This document shows positions 53,753-62,614 of a DNA stretch of 64,000 nucleotides, piece by piece; the first letter of the stretch is position 1; each line of letters opens with the position of its first letter. Where the stretch lies: contig NZ_CP039249.1 of the NCBI RefSeq assembly GCF_004795835.1, positions 3,199,001 through 3,263,000 of the forward strand. The letters run 5' to 3'. The position numbers and the translations under genes were made by a program. Source of the stretch: Sphingomonas sp. PAMC26645. GTDB taxonomy: Bacteria; Pseudomonadota; Alphaproteobacteria; Sphingomonadales; Sphingomonadaceae. A model generated the notes under the pieces. That model was not told where the DNA came from, did not search any database, and was given only the letters and a program-made list of their open reading frames with translations.

Positions 53753-54721
53753 CTATTCCGCGGCTTCGGCCAGCTCTGCAAACTCGGCTGCCGCCAGGAA
53801 GCGCTCGGCGTCCAGCGCCGCCATGCAGCCGGTCCCCGCCGCCGTCACCGCCTGACGGTACACCTTGTCGGCGACATCGCCGCACGCGAACACGCCTTCG
53901 ACGCTGGTCCGCGTCGACCCGGTCTCGACCGAGATATACCCGTCCGAATCGAGATCGATATGGCCGCGGAACAGCTCGGTCGCCGGATGATGCCCGATCG
54001 CCACGAACCCGCCATCGACCGCAAGCCGCGAGCGCTCGCCAGTTACCGTGTCCTCGAGCTCCAGCGCGACCAGACCCGCATTGCCGCCGCCGTCGACGAA
54101 CTCGCGAACCTCCTTGTTCCAGAGCACCGTCACGCCCTTGTGGGCGAACAGGCGCTCCTGGAGGATCTTCTCCGACCGCAGCGAATCGCGGCGGTGGATC
54201 AGCGTCACGTCGGGCGAATGGTTGGTGAGGTACAGCGCCTCCTCGACCGCGGTGTTGCCGCCGCCGATCACGGCAACCTTCTTGCCGCGGTAGAAGAACC
54301 CGTCGCAGGTCGCGCAGGCGCTGACGCCCTTGCCCTTCATCGGCTCCTCGCTGTCGATCCCGAGCCACTTCGCCTGCGCGCCGGTCGCGATCACCAGCGT
54401 ATCGCCCTCATACACGTCGCCGCTGTCGCCGATCAGGCGGAACGGGCGGCTGGTCAGGTCGACCTGCGTGACGGTGTCCCACATCATGCGCGTGCCGACA
54501 TGCTCGGCCTGTGCCGTCATCTGCTCCATCAGCCACGGGCCCTGAATCACGTCCTTGAAGCCGGGATAATTCTCGACATCGGTGGTCGTGGTCAGCTGGC
54601 CGCCGGGCTGAATGCCCTGCACGACGATCGGCGCCATCCCGGCACGCGCGCCATAGATCGCGGCGGAGAGCCCGGCGGGGCCCGAGCCGAGGATAAGCAT
54701 GCGGGTCGTGTGCGTCGTCAT
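53753..54721 (-). CDS. trxB: thioredoxin reductase
   Basis: This 322-aa flavoprotein transfers electrons from NADPH to thioredoxin. FAD-binding MLILGSGPAGLSAAIYGARA, the redox pair C136-A-T-C139 (SACATCDGFFY), NADPH-binding VAVIGGGNTAVEEALYL, and the C-terminal GVFACGDVADKVYRQAVTAA are complete. The frame remains open for 2 kb upstream, but that part is antisense to the next gene; the true start is the ATG before THTTRMLILG. It is divergent from the FdhF/YdeP-type gene. Confidence 0.95.
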   Translation of the reverse strand: MTTHTTRMLILGSGPAGLSAAIYGARAGMAPIVVQGIQPGGQLTTTTDVENYPGFKDVIQGPWLMEQMTAQAEHVGTRMMWDTVTQVDLTSRPFRLIGDSGDVYEGDTLVIATGAQAKWLGIDSEEPMKGKGVSACATCDGFFYRGKKVAVIGGGNTAVEEALYLTNHSPDVTLIHRRDSLRSEKILQERLFAHKGVTVLWNKEVREFVDGGGNAGLVALELEDTVTGERSRLAVDGGFVAIGHHPATELFRGHIDLDSDGYISVETGSTRTSVEGVFACGDVADKVYRQAVTAAGTGCMAALDAERFLAAAEFAELAEAAE

Positions 54722-54847
54722 CGGAGTTCCTTGGAGATTCGAGACTGCATCTAGGGGATGCGCGGCCGGATTTGAACCGCCGCTAAATCTGTGCCGCCTG
54801 CATCGAAAGCTTTGCCACTGCGTTGGACGATAAAAGCGGAGATGAGC

Positions 54848-57136
54848 ATGAGCGACGACCGGACCGTAGAGATCGAGGATTACACGGCACCAGCAGGCGG
54901 CTGGGGCTCGATGAAGTCGCTTGTTGAAATCTCCGCGCGCGAGAAGGTCGGCCCGGAAGTGATCCGCGAACTGGCCCGGCAGAACAAGCCGGATGGCTTT
55001 GCGTGCGTCAGTTGCGCGTGGGGCAAGCCCGCGCATCCGCACGTCGCAGAGTTCTGCGAGAATGGCGCGAAGGCGACGGCGTGGGAGCTGACCTCGTTCC
55101 GCGTGACGCCGGCGTTCTTCGAGCAGCATACGGTCAGCGAGCTGATCGGCTGGAAGGACTACGATCTCGAACAGGCCGGGCGGCTCACGCACCCGTTGAA
55201 GTATGATGCCGCGACCGACAAATATGCCGCGTGCAGCTGGGACGAGGCGTTCGCGGGCATTGGCGCCAAGCTGAAGACCTATGATCCGACCAAGGTCATC
55301 TTCTACGCGTCGGGTCGCGCCAGCCTCGAGACGTCGTACATGTATAGCCTGCTCGCGCGGATGTACGGCAGTCAGAACCTGCCCGACAGTTCGAACATGT
55401 GCCACGAGACGACCTCGGTCGGTCTGAAGTCGGCGATCGGGTCGGCGGTCGGCACGATCCACCTGTCGGACTATGAGAAGTGCGACGCGATCTTTTACTT
55501 CGGACAGAACCCCGGGGTGAACAGCCCGCGTTTCCTGCATCCGCTGCGCGATTGCGCGAAGCGCGGCGTCGAGATCGTCGTGTTCAATCCGCTCAAGGAG
55601 CGCGGGCTGGAGAAATTCCAGGACCCGCAGAACCCGATCGAGATGGTGACGGGCAAGTCGACGCCGATCGCCTCGCAATATCACCAGCTGAAGACCGGCG
55701 GCGACGTCGGCGCGATCATGGGGATGTGCAAATATTTGATCGAGGCCGACGACAACGCCAAGCGGATCAATGGCCTGCCGGTGCTCGACCACGCGTTTCT
55801 CGCCGAGCACACTACCGGGTTCGAGGCGTTCGCCGAGGTCGCGCGCGCGACCGAGTGGGCGACGATCGAGCATGAGAGCGGCCTGCCCCGCACCGAGATC
55901 GAGGCGGCGGCGAAGGTTTATGCCAAGTCGAAGGCGGTCATCGCGGTGTACGGCATGGGGCTGACGCAGCATGTCGGCGGGATCGACAATGTCCACATGG
56001 TCGTCAATCTGATGCTGCTCCGCGGCAACATCGGCAAGCCCGGCGCGGGTATGGGGCCGGTCCGTGGTCATTCGAACGTGCAGGGCCAGCGGACCGTCGG
56101 GATCACCGAGAAGCCCGAACTCGCGCCGCTCGACAAGCTTGCCGAGCAATATGGCTTCGAGCCCCCGCGCGAGAAGGGTTGGGATACGGTCGAGGCGTGC
56201 GAGGCGGTGCTCGACGGCAGCGCGCAGGCGTTCGTCGGGCTTGGCGGCAATTTCGTGCGGGCAATCCCGGATCATGCGCGGATGGAGCCGAAGTGGCGCG
56301 CGCTCGATCTGACGGTGCATATCGCGACGAAGCTTAATCGTTCGCACCTTTTGCCGGGCGAGACATCGTATTTGCTCCCCTGCCTCGGCCGGATCGAGAC
56401 CGACATGCAGGGCACCGGGCCGCAGAGCGTGTCGATCGAGGATTCGTTCAGCCAGATCTATGGGTCGAAGGGCAAGGCGACGCCGGCCTCCGAGACGTTG
56501 CTGTCCGAGCCGGCGATCGTCGCGGGGATCGCCAAGGCGACGCTTGCGCCCAATCCGAAGCTCGATTGGGATGCGTGGGTGCGCGATTATGCGCGCGTTC
56601 GCGATGCGATCGAGGTGACGTATCCGGACCTGTTCAAGAACTTCAACGACCAGATGTTCACGCCCGGCGGCTTCTGGAAGGGCGTTCCGGCGGCGCACCG
56701 TGAGTGGAAGACGAAGAGCGGCAAGGCGGAGATCAACGTGCCGCAGGCGCTGAACGTCACTGGGTTCGAGGAAGCGGAGGGCCGGTTCCGGCTAATGACG
56801 CTGCGATCGAACGACCAGTTCAACACGACCGTCTACGGCTATCATGACCGTTTCCGCGGTGTGAAGGGTACGCGCGACATCGTGTTCATGAATCGCAGCG
56901 ACATGATCCGGATGGGGATCACCGATGGCGACGACGTCGATCTGGTCGGCGATGCCGGTGGCAATTCGGACCGCCGCCTGAACAAGCTCCGCGTGGTCGA
57001 ATATGCGATCCCCGAGGGCTGCCTCGGTGCGTATTACCCCGAGTGCAATCTGCTCATACCGGTTGCTCACCATGCCCGCGAAAGCCATGTTCCGGCAGCG
57101 AAATCCGTGCCGGTGCGGATCGAGAAGACGCGCTGA
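54848..57136 (+). CDS. FdhF/YdeP-type molybdopterin oxidoreductase, copy 1
   Basis: This 762-aa enzyme of the formate dehydrogenase H/YdeP superfamily has Cys53-x2-Cys56 (FACVSCAWG) and Cys70 (FCENGAKA) in an N-terminal iron-sulphur site. SSNMCHETTSVGLKSAIG and the FGQNPGVNSPRF segment mark the molybdopterin-binding region, with a C-terminal dinucleotide-binding domain (YHDRFRGVKGTRDIVFMN). The substrate is unproven; formate or another C1 compound is suggested by the fdhD and mobA neighbours. GGAG decides this ATG. It overlaps the mobA start. A paralogue lies at 59255. Confidence 0.85.
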   Translation: MSDDRTVEIEDYTAPAGGWGSMKSLVEISAREKVGPEVIRELARQNKPDGFACVSCAWGKPAHPHVAEFCENGAKATAWELTSFRVTPAFFEQHTVSELIGWKDYDLEQAGRLTHPLKYDAATDKYAACSWDEAFAGIGAKLKTYDPTKVIFYASGRASLETSYMYSLLARMYGSQNLPDSSNMCHETTSVGLKSAIGSAVGTIHLSDYEKCDAIFYFGQNPGVNSPRFLHPLRDCAKRGVEIVVFNPLKERGLEKFQDPQNPIEMVTGKSTPIASQYHQLKTGGDVGAIMGMCKYLIEADDNAKRINGLPVLDHAFLAEHTTGFEAFAEVARATEWATIEHESGLPRTEIEAAAKVYAKSKAVIAVYGMGLTQHVGGIDNVHMVVNLMLLRGNIGKPGAGMGPVRGHSNVQGQRTVGITEKPELAPLDKLAEQYGFEPPREKGWDTVEACEAVLDGSAQAFVGLGGNFVRAIPDHARMEPKWRALDLTVHIATKLNRSHLLPGETSYLLPCLGRIETDMQGTGPQSVSIEDSFSQIYGSKGKATPASETLLSEPAIVAGIAKATLAPNPKLDWDAWVRDYARVRDAIEVTYPDLFKNFNDQMFTPGGFWKGVPAAHREWKTKSGKAEINVPQALNVTGFEEAEGRFRLMTLRSNDQFNTTVYGYHDRFRGVKGTRDIVFMNRSDMIRMGITDGDDVDLVGDAGGNSDRRLNKLRVVEYAIPEGCLGAYYPECNLLIPVAHHARESHVPAAKSVPVRIEKTR

Positions 57137-57648
57137 CCGAGCAGCGTATTCTCGGCGTCGTACTGGCGGGCGGACGGTCGTCCCGCTTCGGGTCCGACAA
57201 GGCGATGGCGGTTTTGGACGGGCGTGCGTTGGCTGAACATGCGCGGGCACTCCTGTTGTCTCATGTCGAGAGCGCGGTGATCGCGGGACGCGATGGGGCA
57301 ATCCCTGACCTGCCGAGGGCAGATATCGGGCCATTGGGTGGCATCGCCGGCTCGCTTGGGTATGCGGCCTTACACGGCTTCACGTCGGTGTTGACGATCG
57401 CGTGCGACATGCCGTGGTTGCCGGACGGGTTGCTTACGGCGCTGTCCCGACGTGCCTCCGCCTATTGCCCCGACGCCCCGGTGCTCGGGCATTGGGAGAC
57501 GGGTTTGCTCGGCAATTTGCTGACCCACATCGAGACCGTGCCACGGCGATCGGTGCGCGGTTGGGCGGAGGCGATCGGGGCTATCCCGATCCCGGCGGGT
57601 GCGCCTATCCCGAACGTCAACACGCCGCAGGACCTCGATACCTTATGA
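57133..57648 (+). CDS. mobA: molybdenum cofactor guanylyltransferase
   Basis: This enzyme of about 171 aa attaches GMP to molybdopterin. The signature LAGGRSSRFGSDKAM is near the N-terminus, with DIGPLGGIAGSLGYA and IACDMPWLPDGLL following. It is shorter than many MobA proteins. No ATG, GTG or TTG fits the normal start; the best candidate is a CTG that overlaps the previous stop (CTGA), although a GTG at 57043 would add 30 unlikely residues. Its stop overlaps fdhD (ATGA), so the three genes form one unit. Confidence 0.8.
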   Translation: MTEQRILGVVLAGGRSSRFGSDKAMAVLDGRALAEHARALLLSHVESAVIAGRDGAIPDLPRADIGPLGGIAGSLGYAALHGFTSVLTIACDMPWLPDGLLTALSRRASAYCPDAPVLGHWETGLLGNLLTHIETVPRRSVRGWAEAIGAIPIPAGAPIPNVNTPQDLDTL

Positions 57649-58436
57649 CCACGTCGCGCAACCAAGCGATCAAAATCCTGCGGGCTGACTCGATTACCGC
57701 GGGCGAGCGCGCCATCGCGATCGAAGTCCCGGTCGCGATCGAGATCGACGGGCTGGGCTATGCGGTGATGATGATGACGCCCGCCGACCTAGCCGAGTTC
57801 ACGACCGGCTTCCTGCTGACCGAGCGGCTCGCGGACATTGTCGATGATGTTCGAGACATCGATATCTTCGAGGCTGAGGCGGGTTGGATCGTTCGGGTCG
57901 GACTGTCGGATCGGTGCAAGGGCCGTATCCACGACCGCGTTCGCCACAGGACTAGCGACACGAGTTGCGGACTGTGCGGGATCTCCGGGCTCGAACAGCT
58001 CCGTAAACCTGTCCCAAGGACACCACCGAAGCCCGATACGCCTGTAGACGCGCTGTTCGCCGCGCTAGGTGGCCTGCGGGCCCACCAGCCCTTGAACGCC
58101 GCTACGGGCGCGATCCACGCCGCGGCGGCCTGCGACCGTGAGGGGCGGATGGTTGCGGCGTATGAAGACGTCGGCCGTCACAATGCGCTGGACAAGCTCG
58201 TCGGCGGCATCGCGATCAGCGGGCAGCCTATCGACGGCTTCATCCTCGTTACCTCGCGGATCAGTTTCGAGATGGTCGACAAGGCGCTGATCGCCGGGGC
58301 GCCGATGCTGGTGGGAATCTCCGCACCGACCAGCCTGGCGATTGATCATGCACGCGAGCACGGCCTGACGCTGCTCGCGCTCGCCCGCAGCGACGCGATC
58401 CTGGTGGTCAACGATCCGTGGGAGGTGTTCGCGTAG
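57645..58436 (+). CDS. fdhD: formate dehydrogenase accessory sulfurtransferase
   Basis: This 263-aa protein delivers sulfur to the molybdenum cofactor of formate dehydrogenases. The CxxC motif SCGLCG, TGAIHAAAACDREGRMVAAY, EDVGRHNALDKLVG and TSRISFEMVDKALIAGAPML are all present. It overlaps mobA and follows the first FdhF/YdeP-type gene, suggesting that this oxidoreductase or its paralogue needs FdhD-type maturation. Confidence 0.95.
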   Translation: MTTSRNQAIKILRADSITAGERAIAIEVPVAIEIDGLGYAVMMMTPADLAEFTTGFLLTERLADIVDDVRDIDIFEAEAGWIVRVGLSDRCKGRIHDRVRHRTSDTSCGLCGISGLEQLRKPVPRTPPKPDTPVDALFAALGGLRAHQPLNAATGAIHAAAACDREGRMVAAYEDVGRHNALDKLVGGIAISGQPIDGFILVTSRISFEMVDKALIAGAPMLVGISAPTSLAIDHAREHGLTLLALARSDAILVVNDPWEVFA

Positions 58437-58469
58437 CAGCAGGCTCGCCGCTGCCACGCGAAACCGGGA

Positions 58470-59258
58470 TTACTTAGCGGCTTGCACCGCGTCCGTCTTC
58501 GACGCGACCAGATAGCCGCCGACCACGAAGACCAAGGCACCGATCGTGTTGCCGACGGTGACGATCGCAAGATTGCGGATCATGCCCGCGAGGTCGATCG
58601 ACGAGTTGGGCACCAGCAGGCCGAGCGTCAGCGCGGTCATGTTGGCGACCGAATGCTCGAACCCGGCGGCGACGAACGCGAGCAGGATCCAGGCCATCGC
58701 GATGCACTTGGCGGTGTCGCCGGTCATCCGCGCCGCAGTCCAGATCGCGAGGCAGACGAGCCAGTTGCACAGGATCGCGCGGGCCATCAGCGCGGTCGCG
58801 TCGACCGACACCTTGTGCAGGACGTACGCGTGGAACATCGTATCGGCGTTGGCGAAGATCGCACCGCCCCCACCTGCCGCGAACACCAGCGACAGTACCA
58901 CGCCGCCGACGAGGTTGCCGATCCACACGACGACGGCGAGCTTGAGTGCGTCTCCGATCGTGATCGTCCGGCGTGCGAGGCCGAAGCCGAGATACATCAC
59001 GTAGCCGGTGAACAACTCAGCGCCGGCGAACACGGTGAGGATCAGCCCGAGCCCGAAGGTCGCGCCCATCACCAACGGTCGCACCCCGGGTTCGAGCCCC
59101 GAGCCCGTGCTGAGCGCGAGGATCATCGCGATGCCGATATACGTGCCCGCTAGGATCGCGCCAGCGAAGAACCCCGCGGGAGAGCGCCGCAGCGCCTCCG
59201 CCTTGGTCGCCGCGAGGGTCGCGTAGGTGTCGATCGTCGACGAATAGCCGGTGCTCAT
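58470..59258 (-). CDS. formate/nitrite transporter family channel
   Basis: This 262-aa FNT-family membrane protein has six predicted helices (FFAGAILAGTYIGIAMILAL, MGATFGLGLILTVFAGAELF, VVVWIGNLVGGVVLSLVFAA) with the family's TG (LFTG) and NLVGG motifs. It probably moves formate, nitrite or a related anion. Its ATG overlaps the stop of the second FdhF/YdeP-type gene (ATGA), so the two are translated together. It converges on fdhD. Confidence 0.9.
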   Translation of the reverse strand: MSTGYSSTIDTYATLAATKAEALRRSPAGFFAGAILAGTYIGIAMILALSTGSGLEPGVRPLVMGATFGLGLILTVFAGAELFTGYVMYLGFGLARRTITIGDALKLAVVVWIGNLVGGVVLSLVFAAGGGGAIFANADTMFHAYVLHKVSVDATALMARAILCNWLVCLAIWTAARMTGDTAKCIAMAWILLAFVAAGFEHSVANMTALTLGLLVPNSSIDLAGMIRNLAIVTVGNTIGALVFVVGGYLVASKTDAVQAAK

Positions 59259-61627
59259 GCGTGTACTTTACTCTCGTGCCCGACGATCCCCGCGCGCACC
59301 ACGCCGCGATCCGAACCCATGTCGGCAGCGGCGGGACGGACGGTCACCGGGATGGATTTGTAGGACGGGGTGAAGCTCTGCGGATCGTGATCCTCGAGCG
59401 CGATCAGTGGCTGCGTCTCGGGGTAGTAGGAGGCGACGCAGCCATCGGGCAGCGCGTAGCGGACCAGCATCAGCTTCTGCACGACACGATCGGGCCGGGC
59501 GAACTGAAGCGCGGTAGCGATATCGACGACGTCGCCTTCCTTGTGCCCCAGCCGTGCCATGTCGCGCTCGTTCATGAACAGGATGTCGCGGCGCCCGAAT
59601 ACGCCACGATAGCGATCGTCGAGGCTGTAGACGGTGGTGTTGTACTGATCGTGCGCGCGCAGCGTGGTGAGCCGCAGCACAGTCGGATCGCCCGCGCTCT
59701 CGTCCTCCTCGACACCCTTGGTGACGAGGAAGTTGGCCTTGCCGCTATCCGTCTTCCACTCGCGCATCGCCGCGGAGTTCGGCAGGTGGAAGCCACCCGG
59801 CTTGCGGATGCGCGCATTGTAGTCGGCGAACGCCGGGAACACTGCCTCGATCTTGTCGCGGATCAGGCTGTAGTCGCCGACATACGCATCCCAGTCGATC
59901 TCGATCGGCGCGCGGCCCTTCGCGGCAAAGGTCGCCTTGGCGATCTCGCCGACGATCCAGATCTCCGACTTCACGTTGTCGCCCGGTGGCATCAGGAAGC
60001 CGCGCGAGGCGTGGACCATCGACATCGAATCCTCGACCGTGACCGATTGCTGGCCGGTGGCCTGCATGTCGAGTTCGGTCCGCCCCAGGCACGGCAACAC
60101 ATACGTCGCCTTCGCCATCAACAACTGCGTGCGGTTGAGCTTGGTGGTGATGTGGACCGCGAGATCGAGGTTGCGGAAGCCTTCCGCACACGCCTGCGGA
60201 TCGGACGAGGCGATCGCGAGGTTGCCGCCGAGGCAGACGATCGCCTTGGCATGGCCGTCGCGCATCGCCGCAATGCTCTCGACCACCGAATGGCCGTGCT
60301 CGCGTGGCGGTTCGAACCCAAACACGTCGCGCATGTTGTCGAGCAGCAAGGGCATCGGTCGCTCGGTGATGCCGACGGTGCGGTCGCCCTGGACGTTGCT
60401 GTGGCCCCGCAGCGGGCAGATGCCCGCGCCTGGCCGGCCCATATTGCCGCGGAGCAGGAGCAGGTTCGCGATCTGCTGGACGTTGGTCGTGCCGGTGCGA
60501 TGCTGCGTGACGCCCATGCCGTAGCAGCAGATCGTCGACTTCGACTTCGAATAGGCGAGCGCGACTTCTTCTAGATCGGTGCGCGAAAGGCCGCTGGAGC
60601 GCTCGATATCCGCCCACTCCGTCGTGGCGAGATCGGCGATATAGTCGTCGAGCCCCGCGGTATGCTCGGCGATGAACGCGTGATCTAGCGCGGGCTCGCC
60701 GCCGGAGACCTTTGCCGCCTCGTCGAGCGCGACCAGTGCCTTGGCGATGCCCTTCAGCGCAGCCGCGTCGCCGCCGACCTTCACCTGGTAATAACTGCTC
60801 GCGATCGGGGTCGCCGACATCGTCGCCATCTCGACCACCGACTGCGGCGATTCGAAGCGTTCGAGCGAGCGTTCCTTGAGCGGGTTGAAGACGATGATCT
60901 TGCCGCCGCGCTTCGACACTTCGCGCAGCGTCGCCATCATCCGCGGATGGTTGGTGCCGGGGTTGTGGCCGATCGACAGGATCAGGTCGGCATGGTCGAA
61001 ATCCTCTAGGCTGACGGTGCCCTTGCCGATACCGATCGACTTCGGCAGCCCAACCGAGGTCGCCTCGTGGCACATGTTGGAACAGTCGGGGAAGTTGTTG
61101 GTGCCGTAGAGCCGCACGAAGAGCTGGAACAGGAACGCCGCCTCGTTCGAGCAGCGGCCCGAGGTGTAGAACTCGGCCTGGTTCGGATCCGGGACGGCGG
61201 CGAGACCGGCGCCGATCTCGCGCATCGCATCCGCCCAGCTCACGACCTCATAGTGATCGGTGGCGGCATTGTAGCGGAGCGGCTCAGTGACGCGGCCCTG
61301 GTCCTCGATCCAGTGATCGCTCTGCTTCCAGATGTCGGACACGCTGTGCGCGGCGAAGAAGTCGGCGCCGATCGTCTTGGCGGTGGATTCCCACGCGACG
61401 GCCTTTGCGCCGTTCTCGCAAAATTCGAACGAGGAGGTATGTTTTGGATCGGGCCATGCGCAGCTCGGGCAATCGAAGCCATCGGGCTGGTTCGACTTGA
61501 GCAGCGTCTGACCGCCGCGGACGACGATCTGCTGCGCCTTCAGCGAGACGGCGACCGCCTTCAGCGCGCCCCAGCCACCGGCCGGACCCGTGTAATCGGC
61601 GATCCCATCAGGGCGTTTGTCGCGCAT
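59255..61627 (-). CDS. FdhF/YdeP-type molybdopterin oxidoreductase, copy 2
   Basis: This 790-aa paralogue of the enzyme at 54848 has the same Cys53, Cys56 and Cys70 pattern (FDCPSCAWPD, FCENGAKAVAWE), CSNMCHEATSVGLPKSIG, and LSIGHNPGTNHPRMM. The two proteins are similar over their whole length but have distinct middles and tails. The chosen ATG (MRDKRPDGIADYTGP) matches the paralogue's N-terminus; an upstream ATG in frame adds unlikely Arg-rich sequence. It is coupled to the FNT channel gene. Confidence 0.85.
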   Translation of the reverse strand: MRDKRPDGIADYTGPAGGWGALKAVAVSLKAQQIVVRGGQTLLKSNQPDGFDCPSCAWPDPKHTSSFEFCENGAKAVAWESTAKTIGADFFAAHSVSDIWKQSDHWIEDQGRVTEPLRYNAATDHYEVVSWADAMREIGAGLAAVPDPNQAEFYTSGRCSNEAAFLFQLFVRLYGTNNFPDCSNMCHEATSVGLPKSIGIGKGTVSLEDFDHADLILSIGHNPGTNHPRMMATLREVSKRGGKIIVFNPLKERSLERFESPQSVVEMATMSATPIASSYYQVKVGGDAAALKGIAKALVALDEAAKVSGGEPALDHAFIAEHTAGLDDYIADLATTEWADIERSSGLSRTDLEEVALAYSKSKSTICCYGMGVTQHRTGTTNVQQIANLLLLRGNMGRPGAGICPLRGHSNVQGDRTVGITERPMPLLLDNMRDVFGFEPPREHGHSVVESIAAMRDGHAKAIVCLGGNLAIASSDPQACAEGFRNLDLAVHITTKLNRTQLLMAKATYVLPCLGRTELDMQATGQQSVTVEDSMSMVHASRGFLMPPGDNVKSEIWIVGEIAKATFAAKGRAPIEIDWDAYVGDYSLIRDKIEAVFPAFADYNARIRKPGGFHLPNSAAMREWKTDSGKANFLVTKGVEEDESAGDPTVLRLTTLRAHDQYNTTVYSLDDRYRGVFGRRDILFMNERDMARLGHKEGDVVDIATALQFARPDRVVQKLMLVRYALPDGCVASYYPETQPLIALEDHDPQSFTPSYKSIPVTVRPAAADMGSDRGVVRAGIVGHESKVHA

Positions 61628-61807
61628 ACTCGTATCTCCCGAACGGCCGGGCCGACGCGTGCGCCCGAGATGCGGCACACTGGCTGACCATTAACCCAAG
61701 GCAATAGAAGCGGATTTTGCGATTGCGAAGACGAGTTTCCCGCAGTTGGTGATCGCTTGCGTCGGTCTGCGGGGATTCGCCGGCGGCGCCGTGCGCCCGG
61801 TCCGAAA

Positions 61808-61884
61808 TGGTAGCGAAGGAGGGACTTGAACCCCCGACCCCAGGATTATGATTCCCGTGCTCTAACCAACTGAGCTACTTCGCC
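61808..61884 (-). tRNA. tRNA-Met (CAT), elongator type
   Basis: A full cloverleaf is readable on the minus strand: acceptor GGCGAAG with CTTCGCT, D-arm GCTC/GAGC, anticodon stem CGGGA/TCCTG with loop ATCATAA (anticodon CAT), T-arm with GTTCAAGTC, and an encoded CCA. The CGGGA stem lacks the GGG/CCC pairs of initiator tRNA. It could in principle be a lysidine-modified Ile tRNA, but the body resembles alphaproteobacterial elongator Met. Confidence 0.9.
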
Positions 61885-61950
61885 GTACCGTCCGTCAGGG
61901 AAGCATTCTTCCCTGCGAGGCGCGGCCTATAGGAAGCGGTTTCGAGGCGG

Positions 61951-62469
61951 TCAAGCGAACATGTGCCGGGAAATCGCTTCCCATGGTCCGCCGCGGTACC
62001 ACCATGCGCCCAGACCGGCGATTTCGACGTCCTTCGGGGTGAAATCGCGCTGCAGATTGCCGAGCAGGAGCTTGGCGACTTGCGGGCTGACCTTGTTCTG
62101 GATCGTGACGTGCGGACGCCAGCCGCCGGCGTCCTGAGGGGTGAGCATTCCGGTGAACGCGTCGGCGAGGCGCTCACGGATGCCGACCAGCTCGGGAGAC
62201 TCGATCCGGTAGGCGACACCCCGCCCTAGCGACATCAGGCCGCCCACACGGGCCTGTGGAGCACGGATGCCGCGCGCTTCCTGGTTGAGGCGGTGCTTGA
62301 GCTCGTCGAGGCCCGAGGGCGGCAGGTGGTGGAACAGCGTCAGGTGCGCGTCGAGCTGGTTGCGCTCGGGCGGGAAATGCTCGCGGCGCATGGAGTCGAA
62401 GAACGCGGTGTCCTTGCGGCCGAACAGGGCGGTGACGATGATCGGGGCTACTTCGGTTGGGCCGGTCAT
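61951..62469 (-). CDS. 2'-5' RNA ligase family protein
   Basis: This 172-aa protein has two HxT/S motifs of the 2H phosphoesterase superfamily: HLTLFHHLP and HVTIQNKVSP, spaced as in LigT/ThpR-like proteins. It may act on 2'-5' or cyclic phosphodiester bonds in RNA; the natural substrate is uncertain. It lies between tRNA-Met and a palindromic repeat and appears to be transcribed alone. Confidence 0.85.
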   Translation of the reverse strand: MTGPTEVAPIIVTALFGRKDTAFFDSMRREHFPPERNQLDAHLTLFHHLPPSGLDELKHRLNQEARGIRAPQARVGGLMSLGRGVAYRIESPELVGIRERLADAFTGMLTPQDAGGWRPHVTIQNKVSPQVAKLLLGNLQRDFTPKDVEIAGLGAWWYRGGPWEAISRHMFA

Positions 62470-62478
62470 CAGAAAGAC

Positions 62479-62583
62479 ACCGCCCCGGCGAAGGCCGGGG
62501 TCCAGTTGGGAAATGTCGATGACGGACGTTGCGTTTCGTTACTGCAACCTTTCCGACTGGACCCCGGCCTCCGCCGGGGCGGT
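62479..62583. repeat. palindromic repeat, family A copy 4
   Basis: ACCGCCCCGGCGAAGGCCGG with GTCCAGTTGG, and CCGACTGGACCCCGG with CCTCCGCCGGGGCGGT, pair around a middle containing GCGTTTCGTTACTGC. It lies between kup and the RNA ligase-like gene, both on the minus strand. Confidence 0.85.
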
Positions 62584-62614
62584 ACGGCTTTGGCGGACCG
62601 TATGGTGTAAATCA

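Noticed and set aside
53753..56698. A 981-codon open frame on the minus strand
   Set aside because: Only the last 322 codons are thioredoxin reductase; the rest is antisense to the molybdopterin oxidoreductase gene and Arg/His-rich.
61808..61884. tRNA-Met as an island attachment site
   Set aside because: No integrase gene and no repeated tRNA 3' end were seen nearby.
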